Assembly: GCA_027946555.1 (NCBI GenBank)
Contig: JAPEVC010000269.1
Span: 1 to 45,390, forward strand
Source of the DNA: Gnomoniopsis sp. IMI 355080
Taxonomy: Eukaryota > Ascomycota > Sordariomycetes > Diaporthales > Gnomoniaceae
Direction: 5' to 3'
DNA: 45,390 nucleotides
Below the pieces are notes generated by a model. It was not told the origin of the DNA, did no database searches, and was given only the letters and a program-made list of their open reading frames with translations. A program made the translations under genes and the position numbers. This document shows, piece by piece, positions 34,040 to 43,599 of this stretch; position 1 is the stretch's first letter, and the number at the start of each line of letters is the position of its first letter.

Positions 34040-35226
34040 ATGGCTTTTCCATACAAGCCCATAGCATACCTTACAGGTGCCAATGGTGAGTGTAAACAAT
34101 GCTTAGACATTCCTTACTGAACCCAACCTCACCCATCGTCGAGTCAAAATCACAATGCGACTAACATACACACACAGGCCCAATACATGCCCTCACATAT
34201 TCCGCATCACCCGGTACCTACATCCTGACCGGCAGCGCGGACCGCTCTATCCGGCTCTACAACCCCTCGTCCAACAGCAACAACTCACCCGCAGGTGTCT
34301 CGTCCCTCCCGGAAGGCCGCCTCATCCAGACCTACGCCGCACACTCGAAGGAAGTGCTCTCTCTAGCCGTCTCGGCCGACAATGCGCGCTTCGCCTCCGG
34401 CGGCGGCGACCGCACCGTTTTCTTGTGGGATGTTGCGACGGCCAAGACACTGCGGCGCTTTTCGCACGCCACTGAGGGCCACGTGGGGCGGGTCAACTGC
34501 GTCGCGATGGGCGGCGCCGAGGATGCGCTGGTGGTGAGTGGGGGTTTCGACACAACAGTACGGATTTGGGATTGTAGGAGTGGTGGTGGTGGTGGTGGCG
34601 TGGGCGGGAAGCCGGTGCAGGTGCTGGATGAGGCCAAGGATGCGGTCAGTGCAGTGGTGGTGAGGGGTGCGGAGATTGTGGCGGGGAGTGTAGATGGGCG
34701 AGTCAGGGGATATGATATGCGCATGGGAAAGTGTGTGACGGATGTGATCGGGGCAAGTGTGGGCAGTTTGTGTCTTACGCAGGACGGGAAGGCGATGCTG
34801 GTGGGGAGTTTGGATAGCAAGATCAGGTTGATGGATCGTGAAGGGGGCGGGTGCTTGAAGACGTATGGGGGCGATGAGGGGAGCAAAGGGTGGAAGAACG
34901 AGGACTTGAGGGTGCAGAGTGTCTTGGGTGGCAAGGAGAGGTTCGTTGTTGCTGGGGATGAGATGACGGGCGACGAGACCGGCACGCCAGGAGAGGGTGG
35001 TAGGCTATGGGTCTGGGATCTCATGAGCGGGCAATTGGCGAGTAGAGTCAATGTCCCATGGGGCCCACCAGGAACAGACAGACTGAAGAAAAGTGTTGGA
35101 CGGGATGGCAAGGAGAAAGAGCGCAAGTACGTCGTGAGCTGTCTGGCATGGAGGGAGGGCGGTTTTGGCGATCAGTTCTGCGCCGGTGGTACTTCAGGAG
35201 CAGTGACGGTCTTTGGCGCTACGTGA
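34040..35226 (+). CDS. WDR83/MORG1-like WD40 scaffold protein
   Basis: Two exons, 34040-34085 and 34178-35226, with a 92-bp intron (GTGAGT donor, ACTAAC branch, CACAG acceptor, phase 1), give 364 aa. The joined start reads GANG-PIHALTYSASPGTYI. WD40 blades follow: GSADRSIRLYNP, GGGDRTVFLWDV, GGFDTTVRIWDC, GSVDGRVRGYDM, GSLDSKIRLMD, then AGTFG-type closing strands ending GGTSGAVTVFGAT. The order and the GANGP start match the single-propeller WDR83 (MORG1) family, which scaffolds MAPK modules in animals and associates with spliceosomal factors; the fungal role is less defined. Gly-rich (GGGGGG) and acidic loops are inserted between blades. The ATG at 34040 has AAA before it, a good context. It converges on the KTR-type gene. 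An alternative reading as another single-propeller WD40 protein cannot be excluded. Confidence 0.87.
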
Positions 35227-36305
35227 TCACCAGTCGATCGGCTTGAAATACCTAAAATTGCCGTCTACCCAAAGATTTCGAAAAAAGAAAAGGTGGTGGG
35301 ATCAAGATACTCGGCACTGAAATGCAGAAACATGACATGATGTTCCCAGTAACTCAAAGTCATCATGATGGCAAAGGGGCCATGGACAGTTTCACAGTAC
35401 GAGGTCCGGATGGGTATGGTCTTTGACGGTTTGTAGTTGAATTTACGGTATATAGTTCTTTCTCACCGTGGAAGACTTCCAGCCGCAAAGGCAAGAATTG
35501 TACAGTCCAGGGTGGTATACCGCCAGGCCCAGGCGAACATCAGTCTAATACATTCACAGAAACGATGGTCCGAATTCTACTTCGAGCACTGGGCACTTGT
35601 TTCGTTGATTTGGCTGCTCGAGACCGCTGTTCGAGTTGCGTTGGGGACGACTTCGTTCTGGATTGTTTTTTCCGGGCGAGAACTCTCGGTGCCCTCCCCC
35701 ACCAGCATCTTGAAGTCCCTGGACTGTATCCCACCTTCTTCTGTACTCCATTCTTGCTTGACACTTTCATCGTCTCGGATTTGAGGACTGATTTCTCATA
35801 TAGTGGTGATCTGATCGAGGGCTCAGATCCACCCAAAGCTCCATCATCAACAGTAAGATTTGCTGTGAGCATACGTGTGACGATCCCATATTCTCGGACA
35901 AGGAACGAAGTTATCAAACGCATGGGCGTAGAAGATGGTGGTGCAACACGTAACATGTAAATTCACGTATCGAAGCCAACCTCGATGCCGCTGCTACTAT
36001 GAGGCACCTTCTCTCAGTCGTCTTTGAAGTGATACAAAGACCCTGCACAGATGAAATCTGTATCGTTAATTCCGAAATGCCCCGCCAGGCGCCAAACACC
36101 AGTATTCCATTGTTCTTCCCGCTCCACCATAAATGCAATCCATCTTGCGCAACTATCCATGGAGCTCCCGGCGCACTTGGGGGATAGATGTATATAAAGT
36201 ATAAGTGTGCGTATGCGTGTGATTTTATAATCCAAACGCTGCGGTGCCGTCCTTTCCACTCCTGGTGAGAATAATAAGATGCTCATAGGCCTGAAATGGC
36301 TTTGC
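35227..36305. other. Convergent intergenic region with overlapping ORFs on both strands
   Basis: About 1.1 kb between the 3' ends of the WDR83-like and KTR-type genes, long for a convergent spacer. Open frames overlap on opposite strands at about 35437-35960; the minus-strand one (35540-35956) starts with a genuine ATG. None has a recognisable domain. Confidence 0.45.
35540..35956 (-). CDS. Hypothetical ORF, 138 aa, unassigned
   Basis: ATG 35956 to a stop at 35540. The C-terminal half is very basic (RVLARKKQSRTKSSPT, SRAAKSTKQVPSARSRIRT), the N-terminal half neutral with a short hydrophobic piece (LITSFLVREYGIV). It could be a small basic nuclear or ribosomal-type protein, but I recognise no family, and a plus-strand frame of similar length overlaps it. 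It is listed because the convergent spacer is long enough to hold a gene. Confidence 0.22.
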   Translation of the reverse strand: MLRVAPPSSTPMRLITSFLVREYGIVTRMLTANLTVDDGALGGSEPSIRSPLYEKSVLKSETMKVSSKNGVQKKVGYSPGTSRCWWGRAPRVLARKKQSRTKSSPTQLEQRSRAAKSTKQVPSARSRIRTIVSVNVLD

Positions 36306-37676
36306 TCAGTTCTGATGTGCGAACTTGAACCAGTTGGGCCGACAGTCTTCTTTATGTAACCAGGCCTCTCCATCCGTGAAGCGGCCAGTGACACAGCCCT
36401 TGCATTTCGGAGAGTTTGGACAATTGAAGAAAGGAATGTGCTGATAACCAATATCTCGGAACCTGCAAGTATGTTAGCAGTGAAGGGCAACAGGCGATGA
36501 TGGGACATAGGGCCGCACGTACCAATGAATCCGATTCTTGTCCTCGAACAGTCCAAGAGCAATGCTGTGCACCGGTGCGTCTCCCCACCGCTCATAAAAG
36601 AACCCACCTGCCCTATCCAGATGGTTGAAGTAGTCCTCGTACGTCTGACTCCTCCAGAAGTTCATATCGCCAATCTCAAAGTTGCTCCAGAAATGGCACG
36701 TTGAGTATCCATTAGCCTTGTCGTAGTGATCCGGCCGCCTAGACTTGTCCACCAGCCAATTGAATGCGCTGTTCTCGTGCTGGTACTCCGGATGGTGGGC
36801 AAGGAACTTGCTCGTTTCGGGCCACAAAGTGGGAATGGACTCGGGCGCATCGTACAGGTTGATTGTGAAGCCGTAGGTCTTATTGTGATCGTGCATATAG
36901 CGGAATACGTCATAGTCAATGTCGCAGAAAAAGTGTACCTTGGGCTCGACGCGCCAGTAGTACTGGGTGTTTGCGAGGGCAGGATGTTTGTAGAAGAGAC
37001 CGCTGTTCCAGCGGCACATTTGGTGGTAGGATTTCTTGTCGGCGTATTGGATGTCCTGTTCTTTGAGGATCTTGACAGACTCTTGGAAAAGTTCCTCGTT
37101 GATCCACGATGGCATTTCCCAGTGCTCTTTCGGTATGATTTCTGTTGTGGCAGTGTCAGCATAAGGGAGCCCAGACGAGATCAAATCCTCCTCGTACCAT
37201 AGAATGTCTGCGCATTGGTCTTCTCGGAAGTCTTCTTCTTGAATTCTTCGGTAAATGGTTGATCGTTGAAGAAGGTCCACGGGTAGTTGAACTTGTGATT
37301 CCAGGTCCTCTCAAGGTCGCCCATCGCCTGCAACATGCCGGACAGCTCCTCATTTCGGACAAGGGCCAGCAGTGTTGCGTTGATGCGCTCTGTGGGATTT
37401 GCGTCGGGCGCATAGCCTGGACCTACACGACGTAGTATTCCTTCTGGCTCGCCGGTTGCTGTTTGCGCGCCGAAGGTTAGCGGAAATCGGGTCGCAAAGG
37501 TGATCAGGGAGGCGGGGGAGGGGGAGCTCACGATCTAACAACGGATCCCTTTCGTTGTTCGGAATGCCCAGTGGCGTCTTGATGCTGCCACCAGGCTTGA
37601 AGACCTGGTAGAGGAAGAAACACCACATCATGACGGCGGCGAGCCCGAGGACTCTGACCGGCCGAGCGATGGCCAT
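36306..37676 (-). CDS. KTR/KRE2-family alpha-1,2-mannosyltransferase (GT15)
   Basis: Four exons: 37676-37532, 37458-37198, 37141-36523 and 36462-36306, with introns of 73, 56 and 60 bp, total 393 aa. The splice joins read LLD-PTGEPEGILRR, TFY-EIIPKEHW and RIHW-FRDIGYQH, all matching the family. It is a type II Golgi membrane protein: a short cytosolic Arg-containing start, a membrane anchor at about 8-26 (VLGLAAVMMWCFFLYQVF), a stem, then the GT15 domain with FNYPWTFFNDQPFTEEFK, YWRVEPKVHFFCDIDYDVF, the conserved CHFWSNFEIGDMNFWRS motif holding the acidic residue of the active site, and a Cys-containing end (FFNCPNSPKCKGCVTG). These enzymes transfer mannose from GDP-mannose, with Mn2+, onto O- and N-linked glycans. 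Which KTR member it is cannot be decided by eye. It is transcribed divergently from the GCP5-like gene. Confidence 0.93.
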
Positions 37677-38314
37677 GGCAGCGAGTAGGTTGTGGCGGTT
37701 GATATAGACGAGAAGTTGGCAGGTTCGCAATTCGCAGTCGCAAAGTCGCAAAGTCGCAAAGCGGTCCTATTTTCACGGCAGCATGACCTCGAGGTCGTCC
37801 AAGCGCAGATGGGAGCGGGTCGGCGGCGGTTGGGGCTCTCCAGCGATGGGAGTGGAAGGATCCAGTCGGAGCGTTTAACGGTATCGATATCCAAATTTGA
37901 CGACGGAGTGTTTGTTTGGGAATCAAGCATAAAAAGGGGGCTACCATGGGCAAGCCACGCGCGTATTTCCAGGTGATAGGCAAGAATAGGCTGGGTTGCA
38001 TACAAATTGCCTGCCAGGGCCAGGCCTTGTAAGATTCCAGGCGCGGGACCCCTGTGGACGTTGGAGTGCCAAAACTCAAATGGAAACTCAATAAAGTCGA
38101 TTACTAGCGACGGTCCATCCCGTCTCGTCAGCGCTGTTAGCAGTGGGTACGCGCATGTCAGCAGCAAACCATCACAAAGCAGAGTACCTCTTCATAGTGC
38201 TTTTCGCCGCCGAACACTCGCACACTCTTACACAACGCGTAGATTATCCCCCGACGCGTCACCTTCGACAGATAGGGCATCGATGTCATGGCCATGAGGT
38301 GATGACCTGACAAA
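37677..38314. promoter_or_regulatory. Divergent promoter region, KTR-type and GCP5-like genes
   Basis: About 640 bp shared between two divergent starts. It contains a perfect (GTCGCAAA)3 array close to the KTR start (37737-37760). No clear TATA box is seen. Confidence 0.5.
37737..37760. repeat. (GTCGCAAA)3 tandem array in the KTR leader or promoter
   Basis: Three perfect 8-bp copies (37737-37744, 37745-37752, 37753-37760), 61-84 bp upstream of the KTR ATG, preceded by two more TCGCA cores (near 37725 and 37732). On the KTR strand the unit is TTTGCGAC. It lies either in the 5' UTR or at the promoter. Confidence 0.8.
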
Positions 38315-41163
38315 ATGGCGTTTCAGGCCGAGTTGGGCACTCTGACCGACGAACTTGTCACCATCATCACCAATACATCGCCTACAGTGAGCCTCCCTGC
38401 TGATGATAGTAACACATACTCCCTGTTCGTTATACAACGCCGTATCTCACAACAAACTCGCAGTCCCAGCCAAAACGTTTCAGAAAATTGCGTGAATTCG
38501 CCATCCGTGGAATCAGGAATAGGAATTATCTCCAGACGAACCAATTTACCGTCGAGGAGCAGCTGAGAGGCCTGGTCGAGACGTTTTCCGTCGTAGGACG
38601 TGATGGACTGTCCGATGCATTGAGACAAAGACTCGACGTCTTGTCGAGCCACTCGACGAGATGGACACCCGAGATGTTGCATCTGCTGCTTGAACTATCA
38701 GATCAACCGGCAAAAAAGTCGGATCTGAGGGCACTCGAGCGATTACGCCCTTCATTCGGCGACCCCGGGCCTGTCCTGAGATGGGAGGATATCGCCAAAG
38801 AAGATGGTTGGGAGCAGGATCGCGGCTTGTGGAAGACTGTCGACTTTGCAGACAGCTCGGAGGATGAGCTGGTGACCGACTCACAGTCCCAAACCTCCGA
38901 GTCAGACACATCCATGTCAAGTGCCATTGCCACAGGCCAACGGACAGCAGAGGACTTGATATTACCAGAGCCGGTTGATGACTTGTTTCTCAGTACGATA
39001 GAGGAGTCCCAAAAGTGGCGACACGATGCGCAGCCTAGGGACGCTTCTGGACGACCGATGAAGATACCCGTCTCGGAGTATCAGCTTCTGCGAGAAGTCT
39101 TGTTCCTGTTGAACGGTCTTCCCACCAACCTGTTCGGTCCGGATTGCACGCCGGTGCCCAAGTTCCAACTAGCAAATGTCTCATGGGATACATACCGCGC
39201 CCTCGTCAACTCGTTTGCCGAGTACGGACGGACTGTGCTGCCACTGCGCAAATTCAGCGAGACTAGGCAGGATGTCCCCCTGGTCCAGTCTTTTCAGGAT
39301 CCTGTACGACAGTCTCTCAGAGCCTTCGACAAGGAAATCGCCAGGATCCAAGGACGATATGTCGGCATCAAACGTGATATTGTTGTGAGCTTGATTGCTC
39401 TGCAAGAGGAACTGAAGCCACACCTGGTGCCCCTGGCCGGCTTGTCGAATGTTGTCCGTCGACTCCAAGAAGAGCGCTATGCGCATGCCTTTCGATTCTT
39501 GGAGCTACTTTACGAAGCATCTTGCATATCTCAACTGAGCGGAGACGAGCATACGTACAAGTACTTGGGCGGGATCTTCTTCGATTGCTTCCGGGTCTAC
39601 ATTCGACCCATCAGGCAGTGGATGGAAGGCGGCGAGCTGACACCCGGCGACAAAACATTCTTCGTAGCCGAGTCTTCAACGCCAGTACCTTTGCACCAGA
39701 TGTGGAGCGACAAATTCCAGCTTCGTCGATCTCAGCAAGGCCAACTACACGCACCCAGTTTCCTTCAGCCTGCCGCGCGCAAGATCTTCAACACTGGCAA
39801 AAGTGTCGTAGTCCTCAAGCACTTGGGGCGCTTCCGTGATCCATCCAAAAACCCCGAGACCTCCCTCCCTGAACCTCCCCTATCCTTTGACGAGATATGT
39901 GCCTCGCCCGATTTCGCACTCGCGCCATTCTCAGAGCTTTTCGACAGCGCCTTCGACCGATGGGTGCAAAGCAAGCACCTCTCAACGTCCTCCAACCTGC
40001 AAGCCATCCTCTTCGACTCCTGCGGCCTTTGGTCCAGCCTGGACGCCCTTCAGCACATCTACTTCATGTCCGACGGCTCACTCGCCGGGGCCTTCACTTC
40101 CTCCGTCTTCTCCAGCCTCGACGCCCGCAGCACCACCTGGACAGACCGCTTCTCCCTGACCGAACTCGCCCAAGCGGCCTTCTCCCCCGTCCCAACCCTC
40201 GAACCTTACCGGCTCTCTGCCACTGCGAGACCTATTGACGACCCTGGACACGCCCGCCACAGCGTGCGCGCCGCCGTTGCCGATATCACGCTCAGCTACA
40301 AACTCCCTTGGCCCGTGCAGCTCATCATCACACGCGCTACCATCGCGCACTACCAATCCCTCTTCACCCTTCTCCTCCAGCTCCGCCGCGCAGCGTCCAC
40401 CTTGACATCCTTCTTCAAAGCGGGGCCCCGCGAGCTCGAGACGTACGACCAGCAGACATACTACGTTCTCCGTGCCCGGCTGCTATGGTTCACGAGCACC
40501 TTGCACTCGTACCTCACGACGCTCGTACTCACCCCAGACATCACCTCCATGCAAGACAAACTCGAAGCCGCCGAGGACGTCGACGAGTTGATTGCCATCC
40601 ACGGGGCCTTTGCCAAGCAAATTACCGACGAGGCCTGCCTGGACGCGAAGCTCGAGCCGATCATGCGGTGTGTGCTGGATGTGCTGGATTTGGCGATCCA
40701 GCTCGAAGACGCACGCCAAGCGCAGGAGGTAGCCGACGCCAACAACAATAACAGTACAGCGCCATCGCGCTTCAACACGCCGCGGAAGCCTGCTCTCGGC
40801 GCCGAGCAGCAGCCTCAGCAGCCTCAGCAGCCGCAGAGCGCGATGCGCGGCGTCTACGTCAGTCCCAAGGAGAAGGAGCGCGAAGAGGACGAGACGATCA
40901 TGCTGTTTGGCGACAGCGACCAGGAAGACGAGGAGGACGGGCGCCGGCAGCATAGCATTGGAGCAGACAGGGCAGCAGCGGCGCAGCAGCAGCAGCAGTC
41001 GTACAGTGAAGCTTTGGGGAGTGTGAGAGCGGACTTTGAGCGGCATTTGCGCTTTATTGCGGGTGGACTTCGAGGGGTGGCGAGGGCGTCGACGGAGAAG
41101 GCTGCGGCGAAGTGGGATGTATTGGCTGAGATGTTGGAGATGGGGATCAGAGAGGGAAGATAG
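38315..41163 (+). CDS. Gamma-tubulin complex component, GCP5-like (Spc97/Spc98 family)
   Basis: Two exons, 38315-38386 and 38464-41163, with a 77-bp intron (GTGAGC donor, CGCAG acceptor, phase 0), give 923 aa. The N-terminal GRIP1 region shows TPEMLHLLLELSDQP, VLRWEDIAKEDGWEQD, LWKTVDFADSSEDE and VSEYQLLREVLFLLNGLPT; the middle helical part shows FLELLYEASCISQLSGDE, GGIFFDCFRVYIRPIRQWM; the C-terminal GRIP2 part shows KLPWPVQLIITRATIAHYQ, FTLLLQLRRA, RARLLWFTSTLHSYLTT. The WEDI-DGW-LW-VDFADSS block is what I associate with GCP5 (Mod21 in fission yeast) rather than GCP2, 3 or 4. GCP5 joins the gamma-tubulin ring complex at microtubule-organising centres. A low-complexity insert rich in Gln and acid (about 783-870) lies just before the final helix. 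The class within the family is less sure than the family. Confidence 0.88.
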
Positions 41164-41463
41164 TCCCTGTCTCCTGGATGAGAGACTCCTCTTTCATTAT
41201 GAGACCAAAAATCGAGGCCACGATGGAATGAAACAGCTGTGTGTGCTAATGCGAGGAGGATATAAGCATAATCACACTGCACGATACTATTTGGGCAAAG
41301 ACAAATAACTTAGCAATATGATATTGACCATTTTGTCTACCGATAGTTTCCACAGCCCAAGTCAACGACATCAAATCAAGCATCTTTTTCGACCATCTAC
41401 TCCATCGCTATCCACATGCTCACTCCTTTGCTCGCTTCAAGTATATAGCCACTCGCACTCTGA
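41164..41463. other. Convergent 3' spacer
   Basis: 300 bp between the stop codons of the GCP5-like and MetRS genes; AT-rich sequence suited to two 3' UTRs. No ORF is seen. Confidence 0.6.
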
Positions 41464-43599
41464 TTACGAAGTGTGCACATCAGCCTGAGCCAACTGCTCC
41501 GTGACCGCCTCTATCCTGGGGTCCGCCACCTCCCTCTTCTCAGCCGCCTCAGCACCCACACCCGCCTTCTGCGCCAACTTTTTGGCCTTCTTCTTCTCCT
41601 TGTCCGCCAGCTTCTTCAGTCGCTTCTCTTCTTGCTCCTTGGCTTTTGCCTCCTTCGCCAAACGAGCCTCTTCCCCTCCGTACGCCTCGCGCCACTCCTC
41701 AATCTTGGCATCGGGGATCTGGGTGAACAGCGGCTTCGGGGTGCCAAGCTTGTGACCAGGCTTGATGTCGCCGACCTGCCAGACTTCGGGGATGGACGGC
41801 GAGGGCTCCACGCCGAGCTGTGCGAAAATCTCCTTGGCCGTGGCTGGCATGTAGGGGGCCACAATAGATGCAAGGAGCTTCAACAGGTTCAGAGCAGTGC
41901 CAATCACAGCCGCACATCGGTCGGGCTCCTCCGTAAGCAGCCGGTTGTCGAGCTTGTTGTCCTGTAGCAGTTTGTTTCCAACGGAAGAGATAGCCAGGAT
42001 CAGTCTCTGACCATCCTTGAGCTTGGTTGCCTCCATGAAGCCATTGTATTCTTTCAGCAGGGCGTTGATCTCCTTGACGTGTGCATCCAGGCCGTCAGAG
42101 GTGTATTTTGTGTAGTCGGGTACTGTGGAGTCGAATTTGGCCTGGCAAAATTTCTGGACTCGCTGATTGAAGTTGCCCAAGTTCTTGAGGAGATCGTTGT
42201 TATTTGCCGATACGAACTCCCACCATTGGAATTCGCTATCGGCCGTCTCAGGCCGTCGGCTCAGCAGGTAGTACCTCCAGATGTCTGGTCCTATGCCTGT
42301 ATCTTTGGCACTGTTACCAAAGACGCCCACACCTTTGGATTTGCTGAATTTGGTTCCCTCGTATTGCAGCCACTCGGTCGTGGAGAGCTTGTGCACCTTG
42401 GTCCATGGGTCTCTGGTACCAATCTGAGAGCCTGGGAACATGATGGTGTGGAATCTGCGAATGAAAAGTCAGCCCGCCAGCGCCCTTCTAGCTGCAGACA
42501 GAGGTCATACTCACTGAACATTGTCTTTGCCCATAAATTGCACAAGCTCGACATCATCCGGAGATTTCCACCACTTCTCCCAATTCTTTCCATTCGCATT
42601 GTCCTTGTCCGTATAATTTGCGGTTATACTTACGTAGCCAATGCAAGCGTCGAACCTTGTCCGTCGTCAGCACGCGCTCGTCATGAGACAACATAAGCTG
42701 TTGGGGACTCACCAAACGTAGAACACCTTGTTCGCATAGATTTCGTCATCCAAACCCTCGACTCCCTTGTTGATTGGTGTGCCCCATTTCAAGTCGCGAG
42801 TGATGGCACGAGGATTGAGGCCCTTCTGAAGCCAGCTGCTTGTGATATCGATGCTGTTGGAGCTCCAGACCCCCTTCTTGCTAGACTCGGCAAACCACGC
42901 CTTCAGCTCATCTGATAACTCATCCAGACGAAGGTACATGTGCTTCGTTTTCCTCTTTTCGGGCGCAGTGTTGTCCACCTTGCAGTGCGGGTTGATGAGC
43001 CAGCCGACGCCCTTGGACGCGCCGCCGTCGGTAGCAGCGGCCTCGGACTCTGGCTGAAAGGGATCCATCAGCTTCATGCAGGAGTCGCATTGGTCGCCTC
43101 GAGCGCCGGGCTCGTGACAAAGCGAGCACTCTCCCTCTATGAAGCGATCGGCAAGGAAGGACTGGTGATCGGGGTGGGGACAAAAGGGCTGGACCTCCTC
43201 GCGCTCGAGAATGAAGCCATTGTCCCAAAGCTTGCGGAATATTTCCTGGGTGATGCTGGTCTGGTGTTGGGTGGGGGTACGGCCGAAGATATCGAATTCA
43301 ATCTCAAACCAGTCGTAGATGTCTTTGTGGACAGCATGGTACTTGGTGCAGAGCTCCTCGGGGGTGACGCCTTCTGCGAGAGCCTTGGTCTCCGTGGCAG
43401 TGCCATACTCATCGGAGCCGCAGACGAACAGCGTCTGGAAGCCACGGGCCTTACACCAGCGGGCATAAACGTCGGCGGACAGGACGGAGCCGATGACGTT
43501 GCCCAAGTGAGGAACATTGTTGACGTAGGGAAGGGCGCTGGTGATGAGGACATTCCGTTTGCCCTTGATGGGCAGGATGGGATTATTGTTGGCGGCCAT
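41464..43599 (-). CDS. MES1: Cytosolic methionyl-tRNA synthetase
   Basis: Three exons: 43599-42713, 42655-42515 and 42454-41464, with introns of 57 and 60 bp (GTGAGT donors, CTGAC branches), total 672 aa. It attaches methionine to initiator and elongator tRNA-Met. The HIGH-type motif is HLGN (31-34) in NNVPHLGNVIG; the KMSKS-type motif is KFSKS (378-382). Between them lies the connective domain with a zinc-knuckle-like set (CPHPDHQSF, CSLCHE, CDSCMK). Exon joins read YVW-FDACIGY and DNVQ-FHTIMF, both conserved. The protein starts almost at the catalytic core: the N-terminal GST-like domain of the yeast enzyme is missing, and the C-terminus is a Lys/Glu-rich helix (KEQEEKRLKKLADKEKKKAK) with no EMAPII-like domain. 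There is no presequence, so it is the cytosolic form. The ATG at 43599 is followed by GCC, a good context. Confidence 0.95.

Noticed and set aside
34332..35126. 264-codon open frame antisense to the WDR83-like gene
   Set aside because: Low-complexity Ser/Pro/Leu product, fully covered by the well-supported WD40 reading frame; a result of GC-rich codon bias.
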